Shown here one piece after another: positions 16,171 to 24,152 of a stretch of DNA of 33,526 bases (positions within the stretch are counted from its first letter, which is position 1; each line of letters starts with the position of its first letter). This DNA is from Desulfuromusa sp. (GTDB taxonomy: Bacteria; Desulfobacterota; Desulfuromonadia; Desulfuromonadales; Geopsychrobacteraceae), in NCBI GenBank assembly GCA_029933365.1, contig JAOZOH010000022.1, positions 1 through 33,526 of the forward strand, written 5' to 3'. The notes beneath the pieces are model-generated. The model had not been told where the DNA came from and did no database searches. It was given only the letters and a program-made list of their open reading frames with translations. The translations under genes and the position numbers were made by a program.

Positions 16171-16293
16171 TGGTTTTTCTCCTCTAATTTGTGTTTATAA
16201 ACTAAAATATCAGACTTCTATAGATAACTTACTTGGTCATAATAGCACCTTTAGCTTTATTTTCAAGGCCTGATACTATTTATCATTTTTTTA

Positions 16294-16322
16294 CTGACCA
16301 GAAATGGCAAATTTCATATAGT
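16294..16322 (+). promoter_or_regulatory. promoter of the unassigned structured RNA
   Basis: CTGACC (16294-16299), a 17-base spacer and TATAGT (16317-16322), a fair sigma-70 match. The predicted start near 16329 is just before the outermost stem of the RNA fold, which supports the assignment. Confidence 0.55.
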
Positions 16323-16328
16323 GTGTGT

Positions 16329-16568
16329 AGTTAGATGACTCTCTGCCCTTCAGGTGAGGTCAGAACGTCCACTCGGAATAGCAAAACCTTCGGGGTCACC
16401 TCAGAAATCCGGTGTGCCAGCCCACAAAATAAGTGGGACGCCTGATGGATTTACAGCTGCCCCCACCTCATTGACACTCGATGTGAGTCCAATGACCCAC
16501 GGTAGCGGTGGAGAGTCGCAACACAGGGAAGGGACGAGCTTAAACCGGCTTGTACCCTTTTCGTTTTT
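16329..16568 (+). ncRNA. unassigned structured RNA, about 240 nt, four-way junction
   Basis: A stretch with no credible protein that folds by hand into a compact four-way junction. P1 is 16337-16347 with 16507-16517 (11 bp, two wobbles). Arm A is 16352-16357 with 16396-16401. Arm B is 16405-16414 with 16439-16452 (TGAT bulge), topped by 16421-16425 with 16433-16437. Arm C is 16456-16461 with 16501-16506, enclosing hairpin 16468-16473 with 16490-16495. A promoter lies just upstream and an intrinsic terminator ends it, so it looks like an independent RNA gene. It does not match what I know of 6S, tmRNA, RNase P, SRP or the common riboswitches. An 81-codon ORF here has no family resemblance and a weak start. 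Confidence 0.7.
16529..16568 (+). terminator. intrinsic terminator of the structured RNA
   Basis: An 11-bp stem (16529-16539 with 16548-16559, one bulged A) followed by TTT-CG-TTTTT. It lies 11 nt after the closing stem of the RNA. Confidence 0.75.
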
Positions 16569-16757
16569 CTACTGCAAATTTGCGACATTCCACGAATGAC
16601 ACGACACTAGTAGCAGTTTTACTATGTTAGGTTCTAGTAATATTTAAGGACAGAAAAAACTCTCTGGAAGCGAACTTAGCGTTAAAAGCAATCATTGCAA
16701 GGGGTTTGTATCTCTGATCAAACCCCTTGAAATTATATTTATTTACCGGAGGAAAAT
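16569..16757 (+). promoter_or_regulatory. traB leader with a 10-bp hairpin
   Basis: Non-coding region between the RNA terminator and the TraB gene. It contains the small palindrome GCAAT-C-ATTGC (16688-16698) and a perfect hairpin AAGGGGTTTG/CAAACCCCTT (16699-16708 with 16719-16728). The hairpin ends 20 nt before the ribosome site and lacks a T-run, so it is more likely a leader structure or a binding site than a terminator. Confidence 0.5.
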
Positions 16758-17942
16758 TTGACTGAATCACCGACTACCAGCAGCGACTTTACCTCCCTGC
16801 AGGTTGATGATAAAGAGATTGTGCTCATTGGTACCGCCCATATTTCCCAGGATTCGGTCGAAACCGTTATTCGGACCATCGATAAGGTCGTTCCTGATAC
16901 CGTATGTGTCGAATTGGATACTCAGCGTTATCAATCACTGATCAATAAAAAAGGGTGGGAATCTCTCAACCTGAAAGAGCTTATCAAGAAGAAACAGGTC
17001 CCTTTTCTATTGTCTAATCTGGCATTATCTTCTTACCAGAAACGGATGGGCTTACATACCGGAGTTAAGCCGGGAGCAGAGTTAGCAGCAGCAGCCCAGA
17101 CGGCAGAAGAGCGGGGGATGGAGGTTGAACTTGTCGACCGAAATATTCGCACCACATTACTACGCGTCTGGCGAAAAACCGGTTTGTGGAATAAAACAAA
17201 AGTCGTCGCATCGTTGTTTGGCAGCTTATTTGAAAAGCAGGAATTAAACGAAGCAGAACTCGCCAAATTACGTGAGAGTGACACCCTCTCAAGTATGCTT
17301 GATGAAATGGGCAAACTCCTCCCCTCGGTCAAACAAATTCTGGTTGATGAACGTGATACCTATATGGCCTATCACATTCGTAATGCTCCTGGTGAAAAAG
17401 TACTTGCTGTTGTCGGAGCAGCACATCTCCCTGGAATTATTCGCCTGCTGCAAGGGGATGAAATTAACCCTGAAACCATCAGCGAAATATCCACAATTCC
17501 TCCCAAAACAACTTTTTCCAAACTAATTCCCTGGTTGATTCCGGGAATTGTAGTTGCGTTGTTTATCGGTGGCTTTTTTTTCGGCAATCGCGATCAACTG
17601 GCTAATGCCGCCACCGCCTGGATCCTTGCCAACGGGCTCTTTTCTGCACTGGGAGCCCTGCTGGCCCTGGGGCACCCGGCAACCATTATCAGTGCTTTTG
17701 TTGCTGCCCCAATAACCTCCCTCAACCCGACCATCGGTGCAGGGTTTGTCACGGGACTGGTACAATCTTTTGTTGCCCCACCGACTGTTCATGATATGGA
17801 ACATGTTGGTGACGATTTGATGACCTTTAAAGGTTGGTGGCAAAACCGCCTGGCCAGAGTGCTATTGGTTTTTCTCTTTTCGTCCCTTGGCTCATCCATC
17901 GGCACCTTTGTTGCGTTGGGCTGGCTGAAAGAATTATTTTAG
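16758..17942 (+). CDS. TraB/PrgY-family membrane protein
   Basis: 394 residues. The N-terminal two thirds form a TraB domain with its signature residues: LIGTAHIS (residues 23-30), VCVELD near 55 and VVGAAHLPGI near 220, a fold related to Tiki/GumN metal-dependent proteases. The C-terminal third has several hydrophobic helices (WLIPGIVVALFIGGFFFG; a second and third near 300-340; a last one near 370-390) that anchor it in the membrane. The start is TTG 16758, preceded by GGAGG. In Enterococcus, PrgY blocks pheromone activity; the role in this group is unknown. It heads a plus-strand run with the rhomboid, YbaK and sirtuin genes. Confidence 0.88.
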   Translation: MTESPTTSSDFTSLQVDDKEIVLIGTAHISQDSVETVIRTIDKVVPDTVCVELDTQRYQSLINKKGWESLNLKELIKKKQVPFLLSNLALSSYQKRMGLHTGVKPGAELAAAAQTAEERGMEVELVDRNIRTTLLRVWRKTGLWNKTKVVASLFGSLFEKQELNEAELAKLRESDTLSSMLDEMGKLLPSVKQILVDERDTYMAYHIRNAPGEKVLAVVGAAHLPGIIRLLQGDEINPETISEISTIPPKTTFSKLIPWLIPGIVVALFIGGFFFGNRDQLANAATAWILANGLFSALGALLALGHPATIISAFVAAPITSLNPTIGAGFVTGLVQSFVAPPTVHDMEHVGDDLMTFKGWWQNRLARVLLVFLFSSLGSSIGTFVALGWLKELF

Positions 17943-17987
17943 TCGCAGTTATTTAGGTAAATAGACTGTAGGGAAGAGTAAATCAAA

Positions 17988-18015
17988 CCTTCAGCCTTCA
18001 GCCTTCAGTCTTCAC
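17988..18015 (+). repeat. heptamer repeat CCTTCAG
   Basis: Three perfect tandem copies of CCTTCAG (17988-18008) and one degenerate copy (TCTTCAC), in the gap between the traB and rhomboid genes. Minor; possibly a slippage product. Confidence 0.8.
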
Positions 18016-18043
18016 AACCTATTTTTTTAGCAGGAGCTTCATT

Positions 18044-18781
18044 TTGAACGCCCATAACCGCCGCCAACAATTTTTTCTGAGAAATTCACTGCGTGGTAGT
18101 TCTCTCGTACAAATACTGATTTATACCAACTTAATCCTCTTTAGCCTGATGGTTCTCCATGGCACCATTCTCGGCTTTGGTACGCAGGCAATCATGCATC
18201 CCTCCCCTCGTCTGATGGTTCATTGGGGTGGACAGTACTGGCCAATGGTCCTGGAAAATGGCGAGTGGTGGCGTTGTATCACCTATGCTTTTACCCATGG
18301 TGGGATCATTCACCTGGGTTTTAATATGGTTGTCCTCTACCAGGTCGGTCCGTTATTGGAATCTGAAATCGGCTGGACTCGCTTGCTGACTGTTTATATT
18401 TTTGCAACCATCATCGCAACGGTTGCTGGACTATTCTGGCACCCCGTGACTGTGGTTATCGGTGCCTCCGGCGCAATCTTTGGTTTGATTGGTTTTTCAA
18501 TCAGTTATTACCATCGAGTCGGCGGTGGAATTGGAATTCAACGCCGTAATTTTATGTTTCAGTGGGCGTTGATGGCTTTTATCTTTGGCTTTGTTGTTGG
18601 CGCAGATAACGCCGCCCATCTTGGTGGCGCACTCGCTGGATTAGCCCTTGGTTGGTTTATGCCAGTTAGTATTCGAGATCAGCGCAAAACAGAAAAACTC
18701 TTCAAAGGAATTGCTGTTTTTTGCGCTCTCATCACAATTATCAGTATTGCTTTTATTCCAATTTCCTGGTTCATCAGTTAA
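18044..18781 (+). CDS. rhomboid-family intramembrane serine protease
   Basis: A 245-residue membrane protein that would cleave transmembrane helices of client proteins. The catalytic dyad is visible: S142 in GASGAIFGLIG and H192 in NAAHLGGALAG. The HGGIIHLGFNM segment supplies the conserved His/Asn of the oxyanion region. About six hydrophobic segments are present, and the N-terminus is Arg-rich. The start is TTG 18044 after CAGGAG. It lies 101 bp after the TraB-family gene and just before ybaK. Confidence 0.92.
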   Translation: MNAHNRRQQFFLRNSLRGSSLVQILIYTNLILFSLMVLHGTILGFGTQAIMHPSPRLMVHWGGQYWPMVLENGEWWRCITYAFTHGGIIHLGFNMVVLYQVGPLLESEIGWTRLLTVYIFATIIATVAGLFWHPVTVVIGASGAIFGLIGFSISYYHRVGGGIGIQRRNFMFQWALMAFIFGFVVGADNAAHLGGALAGLALGWFMPVSIRDQRKTEKLFKGIAVFCALITIISIAFIPISWFIS

Positions 18782-18791
18782 AAGGGTTATC

Positions 18792-19274
18792 ATGGCAAGA
18801 GATAAGGTTCCAGCAACTCCAGCAATCAGACTACTTAAAAAACACAAAGTTAAGTTTATCCCCCGTCCTTATAAATATGAGGAAAAAGGGGGGACTCGAG
18901 CCAGCGCTCGGGAATTACAAGTCGATGAACACATAGTCATCAAAACACTGGTCATGGAAGATGAGCAGCAACGCCCGCTTATTGTCCTGATGCACGGTGA
19001 TTGTGAGGTCTCATTGAAACACCTGGCTCGTCAGTTGAAGGTTAAGAAAATTACCACTTGCACAGCAGACAGGGCTGACAATGTGACCGGTTATCAAACC
19101 GGAGGGATTTCCCCCTTTGGCACCCGGCAGACCCTACCCATTTACATGGAAGAAACTATCGAGAAACTTGATAGTTTAATTATCAACGGTGGCCGGCGCG
19201 GACTGCTAGTCGAATTAGCCCCAAAGCATCTAATAGAAATCCTGAGCCCTATATCTGTTTCTGTCGCCATCTAG
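18792..19274 (+). CDS. ybaK: YbaK/EbsC-type aminoacyl-tRNA deacylase
   Basis: 160 residues of the YbaK/EbsC family, which hydrolyses mischarged Cys-tRNA(Pro) in trans. The MARDKVPATPAIRLLKKHKV start, the GTRASARELQVDEHIVIKTL helix with the substrate-binding region, and GYQTGGISPFG are family hallmarks. I start it at ATG 18792, 10 bases after the rhomboid stop; the longer frame overlaps rhomboid and has no family resemblance. The ribosome site is weak (AAAGGG). The sirtuin gene follows 15 bp later, so the two are probably co-transcribed. Confidence 0.92.
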   Translation: MARDKVPATPAIRLLKKHKVKFIPRPYKYEEKGGTRASARELQVDEHIVIKTLVMEDEQQRPLIVLMHGDCEVSLKHLARQLKVKKITTCTADRADNVTGYQTGGISPFGTRQTLPIYMEETIEKLDSLIINGGRRGLLVELAPKHLIEILSPISVSVAI

Positions 19275-19289
19275 AATTGGAGGCAAACT

Positions 19290-20114
19290 ATGACCCAACC
19301 TCGCTACGCTGAAGCCGCCGATATTATTCGCAATGCCAGTGCCTTAGTGATTACCGCTGGAGCAGGGATGGGTGTCGATTCTGGACTCCCGGACTTTCGT
19401 GGAAATCAGGGATTCTGGAACTCTTACCCGATGTATGAACGCCTGGGACTCAGTTTTATACAAGCCGCAAACCCCGAACATTTTGAAGATGACCCCCATT
19501 TTGGCTGGGGTTTCTATGGCCACCGCACCAATCTTTACCGTGACACTATCCCCCACTCTGGTTTTAAGATTCTACTGGATTGGATCAAAAAATTTAAACT
19601 TGATTATTTTGTCGCCACCTCAAATGTCGACGGACAGTTTCAGAAAGCCGGATTCTCTGAAGATCGGGTTCTTGAGGTTCATGGTTCAATCCACCACCTG
19701 CAATGCACAGTTCCTTGTAACCACAACATCTGGCCAAACGAAGCCGAATACGTTATTGATGAATCGACCATGCGGGCAGCAGATGTTCCCAAATGCCCAC
19801 AATGCCAGCGTGTCGCAAGACCCAACATTCTGATGTTTGGAGACTATGCGTGGCTATCTAAGCTCTCTGCTATTCAGGAAGAAACTTTTGACGATTTTTT
19901 ACAGCTTAATCAAAATGGCCACATGGTCGTGGTTGAAATAGGTGCCGGATCAACCATCCCGACAATTCGTCATCTCAGTGAACGGTTGGGACAACGCCAT
20001 CATACAACTGTTTTAAGGATCAATCCCCGCGAACCACAGATCAGAGCACCTCACTTTTCTTTTTCCAGCGGTGCTGTTGAGACCTTAAATCAAATTCAAG
20101 AGAATCTACTATGA
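19290..20114 (+). CDS. Sir2-family NAD-dependent deacylase
   Basis: 274 residues. The Rossmann signature is ITAGAGMGVDSGLPDFRGN (residues 21-39), followed by TSNVDGQ, the catalytic-His segment EVHGSIHHLQC and a zinc site made of CTVPC and CPQC. The DSGLPDFRGNQGFW variant differs from canonical SGIPDFR and marks a bacterial subgroup whose acyl preference is not known. It uses NAD to remove acyl groups from lysines, or may be an ADP-ribosyltransferase. The ribosome site GGAGG is 8 bases before the ATG. Confidence 0.9.
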   Translation: MTQPRYAEAADIIRNASALVITAGAGMGVDSGLPDFRGNQGFWNSYPMYERLGLSFIQAANPEHFEDDPHFGWGFYGHRTNLYRDTIPHSGFKILLDWIKKFKLDYFVATSNVDGQFQKAGFSEDRVLEVHGSIHHLQCTVPCNHNIWPNEAEYVIDESTMRAADVPKCPQCQRVARPNILMFGDYAWLSKLSAIQEETFDDFLQLNQNGHMVVVEIGAGSTIPTIRHLSERLGQRHHTTVLRINPREPQIRAPHFSFSSGAVETLNQIQENLL

Positions 20115-20174
20115 TATCAACATTTTACATACCACTTTTCCATTGTAAAAATATAAAATTATAAGCATTTGTCG

Positions 20175-20203
20175 TTGACAAAAACATAACATAATGTGAA
20201 TAT
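20175..20203 (+). promoter_or_regulatory. candidate promoter of the MshEN-receiver gene
   Basis: TTGACA (20175-20180), 17-base spacer, GAATAT (20198-20203) with an upstream TG, giving an extended -10. Predicted leader is about 65 nt. Confidence 0.4.
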
Positions 20204-20274
20204 GCCAATCATTAGTAGGACAGAGGGGAAAATCTTTCAATCTTTTCAAATATCCCGACTGCGAGAAATTAAAT

Positions 20275-21108
20275 ATGGCCAGAAAAAAAATGGGTGAAAT
20301 CCTGATTGATAATGAAGTTATCTCTCAAGATGAATTAAATCAGGCATTACTCAGACAAAAAGGGACCAACAAGCCGATTGGAAAAATCCTTGAAGATATG
20401 GAAGTTATTCTTGAGGAGGATATTGCAAAAGCACTCTCAACTCAATTTGGTTTTCCACACGTTAAAAGATTTTCCCGGCATAACTTTCCGCAGAATGTTC
20501 TCGATAAAATCGATACAGAGTCAGCCCTGTCTCACCTGATTTTCCCGTTAAAAATTGACAGCAACACTCTCTATCTGGCTATGTCAAACCCTCTGGATAT
20601 GGCGCTACAGAGTGACCTATCATTTAAATTGGCAATGCGTATTTCTCCCTGCGTTGCAACTCCTGATGAAATTAAAGCAGCAATCAAAAAACACTACCTG
20701 ACTGATATTCCAGTGGACAAAGAGGATTCATCTCAGATTATTCTGCTGGTGGATAATCAGGAAATCGTTCTGAATGCAGCCGAAGCAGCTCTTAAAAAGG
20801 AAGGGTACTCGGTCTACAAAGCAAGGAACGGGGCGGAAGGCTTAAAAATCGCTACCCAGCTCCACCCCCACCTGATTATCACCGATATTGTCATGCCACG
20901 AATGGATGGTATTGAAATGTTCAAGGCGCTGAAAAACAACGGCGAAATTGACAATATCCCGGTGATTGCCCTCTCGGCAAAAAGTGCAGCAGAGGAAGAA
21001 TATAAATTGTTAGAGATGGGTTTCTTTGATTTCCTCGCCAAGCCAATCAATCCGCTACGCCTATTAGCCAGGGTGAGAAGAGCTCTCAGTGCGCGTGATC
21101 ACAAATAA
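20275..21108 (+). CDS. MshEN-domain/response-regulator receiver fusion
   Basis: 277 residues. The N-terminal part (about 1-145) is an MshEN/GspE N-terminal domain with two tandem copies of the motif that binds c-di-GMP in MshE: MGEILIDNEVISQDELNQAL and IGKILEDMEVILEEDIAKAL. A receiver domain follows (about 154-275): the phosphoacceptor is D204 in ITDIVMP, with S234 and K256 as switch residues. The usual acidic pair is D160-N161 instead of two acids. There is no ATPase, so this is not a secretion motor. It may link a two-component signal with c-di-GMP. No partner kinase is adjacent. Confidence 0.85.
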   Translation: MARKKMGEILIDNEVISQDELNQALLRQKGTNKPIGKILEDMEVILEEDIAKALSTQFGFPHVKRFSRHNFPQNVLDKIDTESALSHLIFPLKIDSNTLYLAMSNPLDMALQSDLSFKLAMRISPCVATPDEIKAAIKKHYLTDIPVDKEDSSQIILLVDNQEIVLNAAEAALKKEGYSVYKARNGAEGLKIATQLHPHLIITDIVMPRMDGIEMFKALKNNGEIDNIPVIALSAKSAAEEEYKLLEMGFFDFLAKPINPLRLLARVRRALSARDHK

Positions 21109-21127
21109 ATAGTTATGAGTTCAAATA

Positions 21128-22321
21128 CTACAATTGCAGTAATTTTTCATCCGCATAGGTTATTTTCTTCAGACCCTCGGCAACAATTTGCCAGGTATTT
21201 TCAACCCCGACAGCACCAACTCCCGGGAAAACTGCCTTTGGCTCAAAAGCAAATGTCATGTTTTCTTCCAGCAAGTAGTCGTCAAATCCTTTGGCGATAA
21301 AGGGGTATTCATCAACTTCGATACCAATCCCATGGCCAATAAATGAAACCTGGGCACCTGATGCACCCATAAAATTATCCTTATATCCAAGTTCATCTGC
21401 CAGACCACAACATTGCCGATAAACTTCCCCCCAAGCGACGCCTGGACGAGCAATAGCAGTAAGTTTCTCCTGCACTTTCACCATATCAGCATAGGCCTGC
21501 TGCAAAGAATCGGGCAACCCTCCAATTGACATTGTTCTAGTTTGATCAACTAAATAGCCATCATAGGCAATAATAAAATCAATAATAATCGGTTCACCAA
21601 CTGCGATAGATTTAAATCTTGAACCTTGCCCCACCGCAGGGTTCAACCCTGAACCACCGAGAGGAGCATCCAGATAAGTAGGCACTGCACCGTCGCTGCC
21701 AGAGAAAACATGACCGAAATACAGTTCCGAATTAAAGCTCCTGAAACGGATAACGCCCTGGTGCCCTTCTTTCCTAGCGTAACACTCTAATTCAGCTGCA
21801 ACTTCGAGATCAGTTGTCCCTACGGCAATAACCTTTTTGGCATGTTCGTAGGTTTTCTCGGCTATTCGAGCACAATCCTGCATAATTTCAAGCTCATATT
21901 CACTTTTAATCGCACGCACTTGACGTATTAACGGTGAGATATCTTTCATTTCAGCATCAGGAAAAAGTTTCTGGTAGCGTTGAAATTGTTGTACTGGCAA
22001 TACGTCCAATTCCATACCAATTCGCTGTGGCATTGCTAAACCCATTTTTTGCAATTGTAGCGGCAGCTCCTGGATGCTCTGAATCTTGAGAATATTCTGC
22101 AACCCAGACTCTGTTCGAGCCCTGGAATAATCCTTTATCACCAGATAAATCGGCTCTCCGACGGCAGGAACATATAGTAGACCGCGTTGGATCGAACCGG
22201 TAAAATAAAAAAGGTCACTATTCTGGAGCAAAATAACCGCATCAATATTCTGCAGCTGAAGCAATTTTTGCAGCGCTTGATAGCGTACGTTTAATTCACT
22301 GAAAGGAGTTATCCGCATCAT
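21128..22321 (-). CDS. M24-family Xaa-Pro aminopeptidase
   Basis: 397 residues with the prolidase layout: an N-terminal creatinase-like domain (about 1-150) and a pita-bread catalytic domain. The five metal ligands can be placed: two Asp in IAYDGYLVDQTRTM, His in FIGHGIGIEVDEYP, Glu in AFEPKAVFPG and Glu in GVENTWQI. It releases N-terminal residues ahead of proline or splits X-Pro dipeptides. It is convergent with the MshEN-receiver gene, with only 19 bp between them and no visible terminator. Starts at 22321 or 22318 (adjacent ATGs). Confidence 0.92.
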   Translation of the reverse strand: MMRITPFSELNVRYQALQKLLQLQNIDAVILLQNSDLFYFTGSIQRGLLYVPAVGEPIYLVIKDYSRARTESGLQNILKIQSIQELPLQLQKMGLAMPQRIGMELDVLPVQQFQRYQKLFPDAEMKDISPLIRQVRAIKSEYELEIMQDCARIAEKTYEHAKKVIAVGTTDLEVAAELECYARKEGHQGVIRFRSFNSELYFGHVFSGSDGAVPTYLDAPLGGSGLNPAVGQGSRFKSIAVGEPIIIDFIIAYDGYLVDQTRTMSIGGLPDSLQQAYADMVKVQEKLTAIARPGVAWGEVYRQCCGLADELGYKDNFMGASGAQVSFIGHGIGIEVDEYPFIAKGFDDYLLEENMTFAFEPKAVFPGVGAVGVENTWQIVAEGLKKITYADEKLLQL

Positions 22322-22479
22322 TTAATCCTGCAATTTGGGTCGTTAAAAGTTATGCTTCCATGCTTGGAAATGCTACCTAATTTAGAACAATCAGGGCTTA
22401 AAATATTTGCTTAAATTTTATGCAAAGAGGTAAAAAGTAAGTCATCACGGGGACTATATTTACCAGAACATCAGTTTTA

Positions 22480-22509
22480 CACAGCGCTATCCACAGCGCT
22501 TGTTCACAG
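22480..22509. repeat. direct CACAGCGCT repeats upstream of the peptidase gene
   Basis: CACAGCGCT at 22480-22488 and 22492-22500, then a shortened CACAG at 22505-22509, spaced 12 and 13 bases apart. The phasing is about one helical turn, suiting a regulator site. TATCCACA also resembles a DnaA box, but there is no sign of an origin nearby. The rest of 22322-22580 holds no gene that I can support. Confidence 0.5.
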
Positions 22510-22580
22510 TTACTTTCAACAGCTTGGAATATAAAAATAAACTTGTTATTTCAATAAGTTAAATAAATGATAATAGGTGT

Positions 22581-23090
22581 TTATTTGTCCTCACTAACAG
22601 CACAATCAGAGGGATCACCCTTCAATTTAGCCAGAGCATGAGGAAGGACCGGTAGCAGCACCTCAAAGTTTTCTCTGGCAGCACGTGGACTGCCAGGCAG
22701 GTTAATAATCAAAGTTTTCTGGCGCACCCCAACCAAAGCACGGGACAGCATAGCCCGAGGCGTCTTGCTCATACTGGCAGCCCGCATTGCTTCCGCCATA
22801 CCACTCACCTGATATTCCAGTACTGCTTCAGTTGCCTGGGGCGTAACATCGCGTGGGCTCAGACCAGTTCCACCGGTTGTCAGGATAAGATCGAGGTGCA
22901 GATCGTCAACCCAGCTCTTCAACATCATAATGATTTTATCCAAATCATCAGCAATCACTTGATAACGTACAACATGGCCTAAACCAGACGCCAACTCAGC
23001 CAGCAGGGAGCCACTCTCATCTTCGCGTTCACCGCAAGCTCCCTTATCAGAAAGGGTTAAAACTCCAATCCGATAACTATTTTCTACCAT
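22581..23090 (-). CDS. moaB: MoaB/MogA-family molybdopterin biosynthesis protein
   Basis: 169 residues of the MoaB/Mog fold, which adenylylates molybdopterin before metal insertion. Motifs are IGVLTLSDKGACGEREDESG, LTTGGTGLSPRDVTP (the nucleotide/MPT-binding loop near 70-80) and LINLPGSPRA. I start it at ATG 23090, with AAGGAGC 6 bases upstream; the GTG at 23105 is part of that ribosome site. It is the last gene of the minus-strand cluster that starts at nadC, 26 bp after the helical protein. Mog versus MoaB cannot be separated here. Confidence 0.88.
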   Translation of the reverse strand: MVENSYRIGVLTLSDKGACGEREDESGSLLAELASGLGHVVRYQVIADDLDKIIMMLKSWVDDLHLDLILTTGGTGLSPRDVTPQATEAVLEYQVSGMAEAMRAASMSKTPRAMLSRALVGVRQKTLIINLPGSPRAARENFEVLLPVLPHALAKLKGDPSDCAVSEDK

Positions 23091-23116
23091 TGCTAGCTCC
23101 TTCACTTTTTTTGTTA

Positions 23117-24145
23117 TTAGCGTTTTTTAGTCATCAATATTCGTTTGGCATTATTGACAATTGCCTGACCAACATCACGGCTCTTAGCCAGTTCTCTAAT
23201 ATCTTTTTCAGACAAAAAGGTCATGTAACGCATCGCAGTCTGCAATGATGTTCTTGGATGGATGACCAATGCTTTTTTCATTTCATAAAGTTTTACCCAA
23301 TCCCGATTGAGCAAAATTATCCGAATCAGTTCATCGCTGCTGCTCCGATTTTTTGCAACCGTCAGAACTTCTCCTTCGGAAATACGGGGATTTCTCAATA
23401 CAGCCGTATTAACCTGTTTATTGGACTCACGAATCAACAGGGTGCGCCACTCTTTATCACCGGTCAAAGCCATCTTAATTTTATCAGCGACCGACATCTC
23501 TTGCAGTTCCTGATACTTGGAGAGGGCTTCCTCCTCCAACTCTTCGTCATCAAAGGCATCGTCATCTTCATCTGCTGTGCTATCAACAACAGGTTGTTCT
23601 TCCGCAACGGGTTCGGGCTCTGGATTGACGACCGGTTCAACCCAGCCAAGGCGCTGTTTCATCATGTTATCAGCGTGAATATTGTTGATAATGGCAGTAC
23701 GTAAAACATCTGTCTTACGCAAAATTTCATCATTATGCGAAAGCATATCCAACACATCACCGGCACTGTTCTCAGCCAGAAACAATAAACTCTTAATTCC
23801 GATCATTCGATGTGTCAATGCCGTCTGCATCACCACAGAATCCTGGTAACGCAACTTTACAATCAAATCAATAATGGATGGATGCAGTTCAACCTGACTT
23901 AATGCCGCCAATAATATCTGTGCCGGGAGGGTTTGCAGGGTACTTAAAGCTTCTTCTTTAAGCTCCGAATTTTCACCATGATAAAAAACGAACAGAACTG
24001 TCACCAGATTATGGCCAGACATCGGTAACGCCCCACGAGCAGCAGCCAGACGGACACTGTGTCCGCCCCACTTGCTCATGATCTTCGCGACCTCTGCCGG
24101 GATAACGATCTGAACTTTTTCTGTTCCTTGTTGTTTCTCAGTCAA
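23117..24145 (-). CDS. conserved helical hypothetical protein with acidic linker
   Basis: I do not recognise this 342-residue protein. Two helical halves (about 1-170 and 225-342) of HEAT-like or DUF2336-like character (LSTLQTLPAQILLAALSQVE; NTAVLRNPRISEGEVLTVAK; LLFLAENSAGDVLDMLSHND) are joined by an acidic and Pro/Glu-rich linker (EPVVNPEPEPVAEEQPVVDS, then DEDDDAFDDEELEEE). No signal peptide or membrane segment. It is 7 bp downstream of the SPOR protein gene and 26 bp upstream of moaB, so it is in the same operon. A scaffold or binding role is a guess. Confidence 0.6.
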   Translation of the reverse strand: MTEKQQGTEKVQIVIPAEVAKIMSKWGGHSVRLAAARGALPMSGHNLVTVLFVFYHGENSELKEEALSTLQTLPAQILLAALSQVELHPSIIDLIVKLRYQDSVVMQTALTHRMIGIKSLLFLAENSAGDVLDMLSHNDEILRKTDVLRTAIINNIHADNMMKQRLGWVEPVVNPEPEPVAEEQPVVDSTADEDDDAFDDEELEEEALSKYQELQEMSVADKIKMALTGDKEWRTLLIRESNKQVNTAVLRNPRISEGEVLTVAKNRSSSDELIRIILLNRDWVKLYEMKKALVIHPRTSLQTAMRYMTFLSEKDIRELAKSRDVGQAIVNNAKRILMTKKR

Positions 24146-24152
24146 GCAAGCC

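Noticed and set aside
16329..16568. Cobalamin, lysine, M-box, Mn or Moco riboswitch; 6S; tmRNA; RNase P
   Set aside because: Isolated similarities (AGGTGAGG, CTGCCCCC) occur, but the conserved cores of these classes are missing and the RNA ends in its own terminator far from the next gene.
16354..16599. 81-codon ORF inside the structured RNA
   Set aside because: No family resemblance, no ribosome site, and it runs through helices and the terminator.
22480..22500. Possible DnaA boxes / replication origin
   Set aside because: Only one near-match (TATCCACA); no dnaA, no AT-rich unwinding region or cluster.
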